Under the pieces are notes generated by a model. It was not told where the DNA came from. It did not search any database and worked only from the letters and a program-made list of their open reading frames with translations. This document shows, one piece after another, positions 38,755-47,346 of a stretch of DNA of 64,000 bases. The DNA is from Bacillus sp. 2B10. Lineage in GTDB: Bacteria > Pseudomonadota > Alphaproteobacteria > Sphingomonadales > Sphingomonadaceae. Within the stretch, counting starts at the first letter, position 1; every line of letters begins with the position of its first letter. The DNA lies in the NCBI GenBank assembly GCA_003946805.1, contig RPSH01000005.1:1-64000 (forward strand), read 5' to 3'. Both the position numbers and the translations under genes were made by a program.

Positions 38755-39597
38755 CTATCGTTTGCGACGCTTTTGCAGCGCCTGTGTTTCCGGGGACCAG
38801 CCGAGGTCGCGGCTGATCCGTTCGGCCGTGCCGCGCACGTCGCCGCTGAGCGCGGTCATGCGGGCGTCGTCCATATATTGCGCGGCGCTCGACACGCTGA
38901 TCGCGCCGACGATCCGGCCCGACGCATCGCGCACCGGCGCGGCGACGCAGCGTATCAGGTCCTCGTTCTCCTCGAGGTCATAGGCGTGGCCGCCCGCGAC
39001 ATAGCCGCGCATCCGGTCGATCCACGTGTCGAAGTCGGGGCGTCGGGTGCCCGGCGGATGCTCCGCCTCGAAGATTTCGATCCAGCGTTCCTCGGTATCG
39101 TCGAGCAGCAGCGCCTTGCCGAGCCCGGTCGACGACAGCGGCTGGCGGTCGCCGATCCGGCTGGAGATATCGACCCGCCGCCGTCCCGGGATCTTGTCGA
39201 GATACAGCGCGAGGTTGCTGTCGAGCCGGCCGAAATGGACCGTATCCTCGGTCTGCGCCGCCAGTTCCTCGATCCGCGGCCGCGCGATCTGGACGATGTC
39301 GGCCTGCCCCTGCGCGAGGAAGCCGAGCTGCAACAGCTTGGGGCCGAGCAGATAGCCCTCGCGGGGCAGGAAGGTCAGGAAGCCGCGATCGATCAGTGCG
39401 TTGGCGAGGCGGTGCGTCGTCGACCGCGTCAGCCCCATGCGCTGCGACAGTTCGGCGAGCTTCACCGGGCCGTCGATCACCTGGTCGAGCAGGTCCAGCC
39501 CACGCACCAGCGTCTGGCTGCCCTGCGCCTTGCCCGCGGCCTTGCCTTCGGGTTCGGCGCCGTCCGGCGATTCTTCATTTGACGGTATCTGTCTCAT
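38755..39597 (-). CDS. IclR-family regulator of the rhamnose/pectin genes
   Basis: The 280-residue regulator has the IclR winged helix-turn-helix near residues 33-75 (LDLLDQVIDGPVKLAELSQR, LTRSTTHRLANALI) and a C-terminal effector domain (RIGDRQPLSSTGLGKALLL, GGHAYDLEENEDLIRCVAAP, ISVSSAAQYM). The N terminus is a charged low-complexity stretch. It is divergent from the rhamnonate dehydratase operon. A motif with GTTC and ATATCATA occurs in this intergenic region and again before the oligogalacturonate lyase gene, suggesting that it controls both. The effector could be a keto-deoxy sugar acid, as in KdgR-type regulators. Confidence 0.9.
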   Translation of the reverse strand: MRQIPSNEESPDGAEPEGKAAGKAQGSQTLVRGLDLLDQVIDGPVKLAELSQRMGLTRSTTHRLANALIDRGFLTFLPREGYLLGPKLLQLGFLAQGQADIVQIARPRIEELAAQTEDTVHFGRLDSNLALYLDKIPGRRRVDISSRIGDRQPLSSTGLGKALLLDDTEERWIEIFEAEHPPGTRRPDFDTWIDRMRGYVAGGHAYDLEENEDLIRCVAAPVRDASGRIVGAISVSSAAQYMDDARMTALSGDVRGTAERISRDLGWSPETQALQKRRKR

Positions 39598-39703
39598 CTA
39601 GTAGCATCCTATCCCATAAAGTGAGAAAGTAAACCAGTCGGAGCGGATGTTCGCGGGTTTTCCGCACGGGGGTTCCCAACCGGTTTCAGACCCTGTGACG
39701 CGC

Positions 39704-39725
39704 GTTCCATATCATAGGATGGGAC
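39704..39725. promoter_or_regulatory. Candidate IclR operator, rhamnose operon
   Basis: Imperfect palindrome beginning GTTCCATATCATA and ending ATGGGAC, about 70 bp upstream of the rhamnonate dehydratase ATG. It shares GTTCnATATCATAnnATG with 45300-45323. Confidence 0.55.
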
Positions 39726-39796
39726 GCTGCCATGGGGATTTCGGACGACAGTCGGCGGCGGGCGGGTGCCCGTTGCCTTGAACGAAGGTGATGGCG

Positions 39797-40987
39797 ATGA
39801 AGGCGGCGCTTCCCAGGATCAAACACGTCCGCGCGTTCACCGTGCGCGGCGGCGGGGCGGACTATCACGACCAGCAGGGCTATCACTGGATCGACGATCA
39901 CATCGCGACACCGATGAGCCGCTATCCCGAATATCGTGCATCGCGGCAGAGCTTCGGCATCAACGTGCTGGGCACGCTGATCGTCGAGATCGAGGCGGAG
40001 GACGGCACGATCGGCTTCGCGGTCACGACCGGCGGCGAACCCGCCTGCTTCATCGTCGAAAGGCACCTCGCCCGCTTCCTTGAGGGCCGCAGTCCGACCG
40101 AATACGAGAAGATCTGGGACCAGATGTATTTCTCGACTCAGTATTACGGGCGCAAGGGGCTGGTGGTGAACGCCATTTCGGGCGTCGACCTCGCGCTGTG
40201 GGATCTGCTCGGCAAGCTGCGCGACGAACCGGTCTACCAGATGCTGGGCGGCGCGGTGCGCGACGAACTGCAGTTCTACGCCACCGGCGCGCGGCCCGAT
40301 CTCGCCAAGGAGATGGGATTCATCGGCGGCAAGATGCCGCTGCACCACGGTCCGGCCGAGGGCGTCGAGGGGTTAGGCAAGAATATTGCAGAACTCGCCG
40401 AGATGCGGTCGCGCGTCGGGCCGGACTTCTGGCTGATGTGGGATTGCTGGATGGCGCTCGACGTCGACTACGCCACGCGCCTCGCCCATGCCGCGCACGA
40501 ACACGGCCTGAAATGGATCGAGGAAGCGATCAGCCCCGACGACTATTGGGGCTATGCCGAACTGAAACGCAACGTTCCCAAGGGGATGCTGGTCACCACC
40601 GGCGAGCATGAGGCGACCCGCTGGGGCTTTCGCATGTTGCTGGAGATGGATTGCTGCGACATCATCCAGCCCGATGTCGGCTGGTGCGGCGGCGTGACCG
40701 AACTGCTCAAGATTTCGGCACTGGCCGATGCGCGCGGCAAGCTGGTCGTCCCGCACGGGTCGTCGGTCTACAGCTACCACTTCGTCGTCACACGCCACAA
40801 TTCACCCTTTGCCGAGTATCTGATGATGGCCCCCGAAGCCGATCATGTGCAGCCGATGTTCCATCCGCAGTTGATCGGCGAACCGATTCCGGAGAACGGG
40901 CGGATGCGGACCAGCAAGCTCGACGCACCCGGCTTCGGGGTCGAGCTGAACCGCGACCTGACCATGCACCGCCCCTTCGAACAGTGA
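39797..40987 (+). CDS. L-rhamnonate dehydratase (enolase superfamily)
   Basis: It converts L-rhamnonate to 2-keto-3-deoxy-L-rhamnonate in the cytoplasm. The 396-residue protein resembles E. coli RhmD along its length: [56 protein letters not shown] and HGSSVYSYH with the catalytic His. Magnesium ligands are expected in [16 protein letters not shown] and [11 protein letters not shown] 39797 is chosen because GAAGG lies 8 nt upstream; GTG 39788 and ATG 39791 are alternatives. It is the first gene of the plus-strand rhamnose operon. Confidence 0.94.
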   Translation: MKAALPRIKHVRAFTVRGGGADYHDQQGYHWIDDHIATPMSRYPEYRASRQSFGINVLGTLIVEIEAEDGTIGFAVTTGGEPACFIVERHLARFLEGRSPTEYEKIWDQMYFSTQYYGRKGLVVNAISGVDLALWDLLGKLRDEPVYQMLGGAVRDELQFYATGARPDLAKEMGFIGGKMPLHHGPAEGVEGLGKNIAELAEMRSRVGPDFWLMWDCWMALDVDYATRLAHAAHEHGLKWIEEAISPDDYWGYAELKRNVPKGMLVTTGEHEATRWGFRMLLEMDCCDIIQPDVGWCGGVTELLKISALADARGKLVVPHGSSVYSYHFVVTRHNSPFAEYLMMAPEADHVQPMFHPQLIGEPIPENGRMRTSKLDAPGFGVELNRDLTMHRPFEQ

Positions 40988-41000
40988 GAGAGCGACTTCC

Positions 41001-41855
41001 ATGAAATTCTGCCGCTACGGAACCCAGGGTAACGAAAAGCCCGGCATCGTCGATGCGAATGGCCAGATCCGCGACCTGTCGGGCGTGGTCGACGACATCA
41101 CCGTCGACAGCATTGCCGGGCTGAACGTCGATATCGACAGCCTGCCGGTCGTCGATGGCACCCCCCGCTATGGTGTGCCGGTCAGGGGCATCGGCAAGAT
41201 CGTCGCGATCGGCCTGAACTATGCCGACCACGCCGCCGAATCGAACCTGCCGGTCCCGGCCGAACCGATGATGTTCATGAAGGCGCTGTCGTCGTTGACC
41301 GGTCCGAACGACGAGGTGATGATCCCGCGCGATTCGACCCACACCGACTGGGAGGTCGAACTGGCCGTCGTGATCGGCAAGACCGCGCGCTACGTGTCGA
41401 AGGAGGACGCACTGTCCCACGTCGCGGGCTTCGCTATCGCCAACGACGTGTCGGAACGCTTCAACCAGAAGCAGCGCGGCAGCCAATGGTCGAAGGGCAA
41501 GGGGCATGACAGCTTCTGCCCGGTCGGCCCGTGGCTGGTGACCCCGGACGAGGTGGGCAACCATCAGGACCTGGCCATGTTCCTCGACGTCAACGGGGAG
41601 CGGATGCAGACCGGCAATACGAAGACGATGATCTTCGACGTGGCCGAACTAATTTCCTACGTCAGCGAATATATCACGCTGTATCCGGGCGACCTGATGA
41701 TTACCGGCACCCCGCCGGGCGTGGGCGAGGGCAAGAAGCCGAACGCGATCTACCTGAAGGCGGGCGACACCATGAAGCTCGGCATCGCGGGCTTGGGCGA
41801 ACAGAACCAGCAGGTCGTTGCATGGCGCAACCTAGGCGATGCGGTGCTCGGATGA
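41001..41855 (+). CDS. 2,4-diketo-3-deoxy-L-rhamnonate hydrolase (FAH family, LRA6-type)
   Basis: The 284-residue protein belongs to the fumarylacetoacetate hydrolase family: GKIVAIGLNYADHAAE, the metal-binding DWEVELAVVIGK, GFAIANDVSERFNQ, QTGNTKTMIF and GDLMITGTPPGVG. In the Sphingomonas L-rhamnose pathway the LRA6 enzyme splits 2,4-diketo-3-deoxyrhamnonate to pyruvate and L-lactate. The gene sits between rhamnonate dehydratase and an SDR that would make the diketo acid, which supports that role over other family activities. The stop overlaps the next start (ATGA). Confidence 0.85.
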   Translation: MKFCRYGTQGNEKPGIVDANGQIRDLSGVVDDITVDSIAGLNVDIDSLPVVDGTPRYGVPVRGIGKIVAIGLNYADHAAESNLPVPAEPMMFMKALSSLTGPNDEVMIPRDSTHTDWEVELAVVIGKTARYVSKEDALSHVAGFAIANDVSERFNQKQRGSQWSKGKGHDSFCPVGPWLVTPDEVGNHQDLAMFLDVNGERMQTGNTKTMIFDVAELISYVSEYITLYPGDLMITGTPPGVGEGKKPNAIYLKAGDTMKLGIAGLGEQNQQVVAWRNLGDAVLG

Positions 41856-42592
41856 GCTATTCGGGGCGGTTCGCCGGGCGCAATGCGATCATCACCGGTG
41901 GCGCGTCGGGCCTCGGCCTGGCGGTGGCCGAGCGCATCGTCGCCGAAGGGGGGCAGGTGTCGGTATGGGACCTGAACCCCGCGCTGGAGGAAAGCTGCCA
42001 GCGCGCCGGGCTGCACGGCGTCCGCCTCGACGTGTCCGACGCGGCGGCGGTCGCCGCCGCCGCGCAGGAGAGTGTCGCCGCGCTGGGCAAGGTCGACATC
42101 CTGATCTGTTCGGCCGGCATCACGGGCGCGACCGTCCCGGTCCACGAATTTCCGATCGACAGCTGGTTGCAGGTCGTGAACGTCAACCTGAACGGCGTGT
42201 TCTACTGCAACCGCGCGGTGGTGCCGCACCTGCTGGCGAACGGCTATGGCCGGATCGTCAACGTGGCCTCTGTCGCGGGCAAGGAAGGCAATCCCAACGC
42301 CAGCGCCTATTCCGCGACCAAGGCGGGGGTGATCGGCTTCACCAAGTCGCTGGGCAAGGAACTGGCCGGCAAGGGCGTGATCGCCAACGCGCTGACGCCT
42401 GCCACCTTCGAAAGCCCGATCCTCGCGCAGCTGCCGCAGAGCCAGGTCGACTACATGCGCTCGAAGATCCCGATGGGGCGGCTGGGCGAGGTCGACGAAA
42501 GCGCGGCGATGGTGTGTTTCATGGCCAGCGAAGAATGCAGCTTCACCACGGGATCGGTGTTCGACACCTCGGGAGGGCGGACGACGTACTGA
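41852..42592 (+). CDS. 2-keto-3-deoxy-L-rhamnonate 4-dehydrogenase (SDR, LRA5-type)
   Basis: The 246-residue SDR has the cofactor motif TGGASGLGLAV, Asp in SVWDLNP typical of NAD preference, ICSAGITG, catalytic Ser in VASVAGKEGN and Tyr/Lys in YSATK. By position it should oxidise the C4 hydroxyl of 2-keto-3-deoxy-L-rhamnonate to give the substrate of the preceding hydrolase. Four-base overlap with that gene implies coupled translation. Specificity is inferred from context and resemblance to the described pathway. Confidence 0.85.
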   Translation: MSYSGRFAGRNAIITGGASGLGLAVAERIVAEGGQVSVWDLNPALEESCQRAGLHGVRLDVSDAAAVAAAAQESVAALGKVDILICSAGITGATVPVHEFPIDSWLQVVNVNLNGVFYCNRAVVPHLLANGYGRIVNVASVAGKEGNPNASAYSATKAGVIGFTKSLGKELAGKGVIANALTPATFESPILAQLPQSQVDYMRSKIPMGRLGEVDESAAMVCFMASEECSFTTGSVFDTSGGRTTY

Positions 42593-42621
42593 CGTCCCCC
42601 CCCCCCCCGAAACCCGCTTGC

Positions 42622-42711
42622 TTCGAGCGGAGGTTCGAGCTTGTCGAGAAGGTATGCCTCAAACAGGTTGTTCTCGACAGGCGCTTCTCGACAAGCTCGA
42701 AGCTGCTCGAA
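42622..42711. repeat. Intergenic palindromic repeat, family C
   Basis: Arms TTCGAGCTTGTCGAGAA and TTCTCGACAAGCTCGAA are reverse complements inside a longer imperfect palindrome. A run of C precedes it (42597-42608). It interrupts the rhamnose operon before the lactonase gene. Confidence 0.85.
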
Positions 42712-42760
42712 CCGACCGGGTGGGGGTCAGGCGTGGCAGGGCGAATGAGAGGCGACAGTC

Positions 42761-43660
42761 ATGAACAAGCTCCCCTTCGTCGACGCCCATGTCCACCTGT
42801 GGGACCTCGACCATCTCCGCTATCCGTGGCTGACCCCGCCCTTCGACGATGACGGACCCAATGGCTCGGTGGAGTCGATCGCAAAGACATACCGGCTGGC
42901 GGATTACCGCGCCGATGCCGGCGACTGGGACGTTCGGGGCATCGTCCATGTCGACGCCGGTGCCACCCCCGACGCCGCGCTCGACGAAACCCGCTGGCTG
43001 CAGGCGATGGCCGACCGCGAAGGATTGCCTAACGCAATCGTCGCCTTCGCCGACCTGTACGATCCGGACGTCGACACGTTGCTGGCGGCGCACGCCGCGC
43101 ATCGCAACGTCCGCGGCATCCGCCATATCGTCAACTGGCACGCCGATCCGCGCCGCACCTATACCCCGCGTGACGTTACGCGGGACGGAGCCTGGAGCAG
43201 GGGCTATGCCCGGCTCGCGGCGCAAGGCCTGAGCTTCGACCTGCAAGCCTATCCCGGCCAGTTCGCCGGCCTTGCCGAACTGATCGAGCGGCATCCCGAG
43301 ACTCCGGTGATGGTGAATCACATGGGCATGTGCGTGCCGGGCGAGGAAGCCGAATGGCGCGACGGGCTGACCGCGCTTGCGCGCCTGCCGCATGTCGCGA
43401 TCAAGCTGTCGGGGGTCGGTTTTACCCATCGGCGGTGGACGCTCGAACAGGCGCGCGGGCTGGTGCTGACGGCGATCGACCGGTTCGGCACCGACCGGGC
43501 GATGGTGGCGAGCGATTTCCCGACCGATAAGCTGTTCGGCAGCTTCGCTGCGACGCTCGGCGCCTATGCCGCGATCACCGCCGATTTCACCGATGCCGAG
43601 CGGCGGGCGCTGTTCGCAGGCAACGCCAACCGGCTCTACCGTATGGGGCTGAAGCTCTGA
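42761..43660 (+). CDS. L-rhamnono-lactonase (amidohydrolase family, LRA2-type)
   Basis: The 299-residue amidohydrolase-2 family protein begins PFVDAHVHLWDLDHLRYPWL (metal-binding HxH) and has VHVDAGA, VRGIRHIVNWHADPRR, VMVNHMGM, AIKLSGVGF and ASDFPTDK (final metal Asp). Such TIM-barrel lactonases open L-rhamnono- or L-fucono-lactone. Here the adjoining rhamnose dehydrogenase and rhamnonate dehydratase fix the likely substrate. It completes the set of enzymes from L-rhamnose to pyruvate and lactate. Confidence 0.87.
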   Translation: MNKLPFVDAHVHLWDLDHLRYPWLTPPFDDDGPNGSVESIAKTYRLADYRADAGDWDVRGIVHVDAGATPDAALDETRWLQAMADREGLPNAIVAFADLYDPDVDTLLAAHAAHRNVRGIRHIVNWHADPRRTYTPRDVTRDGAWSRGYARLAAQGLSFDLQAYPGQFAGLAELIERHPETPVMVNHMGMCVPGEEAEWRDGLTALARLPHVAIKLSGVGFTHRRWTLEQARGLVLTAIDRFGTDRAMVASDFPTDKLFGSFAATLGAYAAITADFTDAERRALFAGNANRLYRMGLKL

Positions 43661-43680
43661 CGATGTAGGACACCGACCGA

Positions 43681-43706
43681 AACCGTTCGTCCTGAGCACG
43701 AACGGT
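43681..43706. repeat. Minimal family B repeat
   Basis: AACCGTTCGT and ACGAACGGT, the outer arms of family B, are separated by only a few bases, as if the inner part had been deleted. It lies between two convergent genes and could serve as a bidirectional hairpin. Confidence 0.6.
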
Positions 43707-43727
43707 CCGATCTGGTCCTGTCGCCCG

Positions 43728-45236
43728 TCAACCGGCGTTCGCCGCCGCCACCGGATTATTGCCCCACAGCCGATCGTAACGCCAGCCCGACAGGTCCTCT
43801 ACCACCGCGCGATGGTGCGGCTCGGGCGGGGCGGGGTCCCCGGCGCGCAGGCGTTCGATCTCCGCCATCAGGATGGCGTGGGTGGCCGGGTCAAGCCGGA
43901 AGCGCAGCGACACCAGCACGCCCGCCGCCAGCACGCCGAGCGTCCCGATCCCCATCAGCGCGGCGATGGTGTTCACTGCTTGCGGCGTCTGCGTTTCGGC
44001 GCCGGATATGAAACCGCCCGCCTGGATGATGAGGCCGACCCCGGCCACCGCCGCCGCCTGCGTCGCCTTGCGTACGAAGGTCATGACGCCGGCGAAGCTC
44101 CCCTCGCGCCGCTGGCCGGTCACGATCTCGTCGACATCGGCCATGTAGTTGTAGGTCGCCCACGGGATGTAGTTCAGCGCGCCGCGGCCCAGCCCGGCCA
44201 GCGCGATGGCGAGGTAGATCAGCGGACTGGTCGCGGTCACGCCGCCGCTCCACAGCGACAGCAGCACGACGACGCCCAAGCCGAACAGCAAGGCGGCCAC
44301 GCGGTAGGCGAAGGCCGGCGACGCCCTGAGCGCGACGTTGATCGCGATCACCACCGCGACGAACTGGACGATATACATCGTGCCGAGCAGCCCCGACGCC
44401 ATCGCCGTCGTTCCGGCCAGCGCGAAGATCACGAAGAAGGTGAAGGCTGCGTTGAAGATGTCCTGGCTGATATAGCCGCCCAGATACATGCCGAGGTGCA
44501 ACCGGAACGCCCGGATGCGCATCGTCGAGAACAGGTTGCGATAGAGCGCACGGAACGCCGATCCGATGCCCGCACCCTGCCGCCCCGCCACGACCGGCGG
44601 CAGCGGGCGTTCCCAGCTGAAGCGATACAGGAACCCCGCCGTCGCCATGAACAGCGCGGCGAAGATCAGCCCCATGTAGAAGAAGGTCGAGGCACTGTCG
44701 CGACCGAGATAGTTGATGAGCCACAGCGGCAGGAACCCGGCAAGGATCGCCGCAGTCTGCCCGAACAGGATGCGGAATCCGGCGAACTTCGCCTTTGCCC
44801 TGTAGTCCGACGACATTTCGGCGGCCAGCGTCTCGTATGGAATGATGACCATCGCATAGACCAGCTCGAAGCCGACATAGCTGACGAGATAGTACCAGAA
44901 CGACATGCCCGGCAGCCACATCAGCGCGAAGCTGGGCAGAAGAGGGATCGCCGCGAGGATGAAGAACCGTCGCCGTCCGAAGCGGCGGCCGAGCGCGGTA
45001 TGGCCGAAATGGTCGGAGACATAGCCGATCAGCGGCGAGGCGACCGCGTCGAGGATGCGCGCGACCGCGAAGATCATCGCCGCCTGTCCCGCGCTCAGCC
45101 CGCAGAACTGGGTGTAGAAGATGAGCACCCAGCCGGAGATGACCGCCATCGATCCCGCGCCCAGCACGTCGTTCGATCCATAGGCGAGATAGTTTATCAG
45201 CCGGACCGGACGTTTGGCTGGCGGGGCGGATGTCAC
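43728..45236 (-). CDS. Sugar/oligosaccharide transporter (MFS, GPH-type)
   Basis: The 502-residue membrane protein has about 12 helices and the GPH-symporter pattern: NYLAYGSNDVLGAGSMAVIS, ARILDAVASPLIGYVSDHFG, RRFGRRRFFILAAIP and YETLAAEMSSDYRAKAKFAG. I start it at GTG 45236, behind GGGAGAG, because longer frames run through the divergent promoter. Neighbours suggest rhamnose or pectin oligosaccharides (oligogalacturonides, rhamnogalacturonan pieces) as substrate, to be confirmed. Its C-terminal 50 residues are charged and cytoplasmic. Confidence 0.83.
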   Translation of the reverse strand: MTSAPPAKRPVRLINYLAYGSNDVLGAGSMAVISGWVLIFYTQFCGLSAGQAAMIFAVARILDAVASPLIGYVSDHFGHTALGRRFGRRRFFILAAIPLLPSFALMWLPGMSFWYYLVSYVGFELVYAMVIIPYETLAAEMSSDYRAKAKFAGFRILFGQTAAILAGFLPLWLINYLGRDSASTFFYMGLIFAALFMATAGFLYRFSWERPLPPVVAGRQGAGIGSAFRALYRNLFSTMRIRAFRLHLGMYLGGYISQDIFNAAFTFFVIFALAGTTAMASGLLGTMYIVQFVAVVIAINVALRASPAFAYRVAALLFGLGVVVLLSLWSGGVTATSPLIYLAIALAGLGRGALNYIPWATYNYMADVDEIVTGQRREGSFAGVMTFVRKATQAAAVAGVGLIIQAGGFISGAETQTPQAVNTIAALMGIGTLGVLAAGVLVSLRFRLDPATHAILMAEIERLRAGDPAPPEPHHRAVVEDLSGWRYDRLWGNNPVAAANAG

Positions 45237-45299
45237 GCTTGCGCTCTCCCTTCGCACCGTCCGGGCTTGTCTGTGCCGGGCTGTCATGCTCAATATGTG

Positions 45300-45323
45300 G
45301 TTCGATATCATACTATGTGGAAC
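45300..45323. promoter_or_regulatory. Candidate IclR operator, lyase/transporter promoter
   Basis: Begins GTTCGATATCATAC and ends GTGGAAC, with GTTC/GAAC as outer inverted pair, and shares GTTCnATATCATAnnATG with 39704-39725. It lies between the transporter start (64 bp away) and the lyase start (26 bp away). Confidence 0.55.
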
Positions 45324-45349
45324 ATCCACAAGCGCCGAGGACTGGACCG

Positions 45350-46675
45350 ATGCGGATACCGACCCTGTTGAGTGCCATCGCGCTGCTGATCGGCAGCGTA
45401 CCGGCGGCGTCGCGTCCGGCGGCGGAATGGATCGACCGGCTGACCGGCCACCGCGTCATCCGGATCAGCACGCAGGCCGACAGCACCAGCCTGTATTTCC
45501 ATCAGAACAGCTATACGCCGCAGGGCGATCGCATGGTCGTCAGCGTGCCCGGCGGCATCGCCACCGTCGACCTCAAGACGTGGGAACTCAAGCCGCTGGT
45601 ATCGGGCAAGGGGATCACGCTGCTGTTCACCGGACGCCGGACGCGTACCGCTTATTACGCGACGCAACTGCGCAACGACGGCAGCGGGCCGTCAGCGGTC
45701 TTTGCGGTCGATATCGACAGCGGGCGGACGCGCAAGGTCGCCGACGTGCCCGGTGGATCGATCGGATCGATCAATGCCGACGAGACGCTGTTGCTGGGGC
45801 AGGTGGCGCTGGGTACGGGAGCGCTGCGCCCCGACGGTACGCGGCCGGACGACGCCCAGGCCCCCGGCCGCGTCGTCGGGCCGGGCGAGGCCGATTACCG
45901 CGCCACCCGCGCCGATGGCACCCCGTACAGCTTCGCCGAAGCGAAGGAGCGCCGGCTGGACGAGCGGCTGGAGGCCGGCATCCCGATGGAGATCTTCACC
46001 ATCGACCTGCGTACCGGCCGGCGCCGGGTCGTCACCGCGTCCACCGACTGGCTGAACCATATCCAGTTCTCGCCCACCGATCCGCAACAAATCCTCTATT
46101 GCCACGAAGGACCGTGGCACAAGGTCGACCGCATCTGGGCGATCCGTGCCGACGGGACGGGCAAGCGGCTGCTCCACACCCGGACCATGAACATGGAGAT
46201 CGCCGGTCACGAGTTCTTCTCGATGGACGGCAGGACGGTGTGGTACGATCTGCAGACGCCGCGGGGTGAGGTGTTCTGGCTGGCGGGGGTCGACCTCGCG
46301 AGCGGGCGGCGACATTGGTACAAGGTCGATCGCAACCAGTGGTCGGTCCATTACAACCAGCTGCGCGACGGCCGGCGGTTCTCCGGCGACGGCGGCGACG
46401 GCGAGATGGTCGCCCATGCGCCGGACGGCAAATATCTCTACCTCTTCACGCCGCAGGCCATTCCGGATGTGGCGGATATCCACGCGGCGAACGCCGACCG
46501 GCTGGTCGTACCGGGGACGCTGGGGGTGGAGAAGCTGGTCGACATGCGCCGCCACGATTATCGGCTCGAACCCAACATGACCTTCACGCCCGATGGCAAA
46601 TGGGCGGTGTTCCGCGGCAATTTCGAGGGCGCGACGCACATCTACGCGGTCGAACTGGCGAAGGCGGCACGCTGA
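45350..46675 (+). CDS. Oligogalacturonate lyase-like beta-propeller protein (PL22)
   Basis: The 441-residue protein begins with a probable signal peptide (about residues 1-20, LLSAIALLIGSVPAASRPA) and then EWIDRLTGHRVIRISTQADS, like oligogalacturonate lyases. Propeller repeats follow (SLYFHQNSYTP, WLNHIQFSPTDPQQILYCHE, WHKVDRIWAIRADG, EIAGHEFFSMDGRTVWYDLQ), with histidines in positions expected for manganese binding and catalysis. It would split di- and oligogalacturonates. The exported form is unlike the cytoplasmic Erwinia enzyme. The ATG follows CCGAGG at 9 nt. Confidence 0.82.
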   Translation: MRIPTLLSAIALLIGSVPAASRPAAEWIDRLTGHRVIRISTQADSTSLYFHQNSYTPQGDRMVVSVPGGIATVDLKTWELKPLVSGKGITLLFTGRRTRTAYYATQLRNDGSGPSAVFAVDIDSGRTRKVADVPGGSIGSINADETLLLGQVALGTGALRPDGTRPDDAQAPGRVVGPGEADYRATRADGTPYSFAEAKERRLDERLEAGIPMEIFTIDLRTGRRRVVTASTDWLNHIQFSPTDPQQILYCHEGPWHKVDRIWAIRADGTGKRLLHTRTMNMEIAGHEFFSMDGRTVWYDLQTPRGEVFWLAGVDLASGRRHWYKVDRNQWSVHYNQLRDGRRFSGDGGDGEMVAHAPDGKYLYLFTPQAIPDVADIHAANADRLVVPGTLGVEKLVDMRRHDYRLEPNMTFTPDGKWAVFRGNFEGATHIYAVELAKAAR

Positions 46676-46681
46676 CCGGCG

Positions 46682-47134
46682 TCAGTCGGGCAGCATGCCC
46701 GTCTGGCGCAGCGCCTCGCCCAGCGCCAGCGCGGCGGCGGTGGCGAGGTTCATCGAGCGTACCTCGCCACGGATCGGCAGGCGCAGCGACACGTCGCAGC
46801 GCGCCGCGACCTCCGCCGGCACGCCCGCGCTCTCCTTGCCGAACAGCAGCACGTCGTCGGCGGCGAAGGCGAAGTCGTAGGCCGATTGCGTCGCCCGGGT
46901 CGTGAACAGGATCCTGCGTGGCCGGCCGGTCGCCGTCTCGAACGCGGCGAAGTCGGCATGGCGGGTCACGGCGACATGATCGATATAGTCCATCGCCGTC
47001 CGCCGCACGCGCCGATCGTCCCAGGCGAAGCCCAGCGGCTCGATCAGGTCGACGTCGACGCCCAGACAGGCACCCAGCCGCAGGATGGCACCGACATTGC
47101 CGGCGATTTCCGGTTCGTAAAGCGCGATACGCAT
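46682..47134 (-). CDS. trmL: tRNA (cytidine(34)-2'-O)-methyltransferase
   Basis: This 150-residue SPOUT-family methyltransferase modifies the wobble base of certain leucine tRNAs. It starts MRIALYEPEIAGNVGAILRL and shows RRILFTTRATQSAYDF, LLFGKESAGVP and the knot-forming RLPIRGEVRSMNLATAAAL. Length and all SPOUT motifs fit TrmL. It is a housekeeping gene between the pectin block and the next operon and is convergent with the lyase gene (6 bp gap). Confidence 0.93.
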   Translation of the reverse strand: MRIALYEPEIAGNVGAILRLGACLGVDVDLIEPLGFAWDDRRVRRTAMDYIDHVAVTRHADFAAFETATGRPRRILFTTRATQSAYDFAFAADDVLLFGKESAGVPAEVAARCDVSLRLPIRGEVRSMNLATAAALALGEALRQTGMLPD

Positions 47135-47346
47135 CGCCGCTGCTTGGCGTGTCGGCGGGTCCCGCGCAAGCGCGGCGGTTGCCACCACCTTTGGCTGGTG
47201 GGCCGGCCGGTAGAAAAACAGTATTGAACGGAATGGTTTGCCGATCGTTCTCGCGGTCACGCGATCGTGCAGGAATGGGATCTCCACGCGCAGGACGGGG
47301 AAGTTTGAATGAGCGACATGGCGGCCGATGACTACGGCACAGTCGT

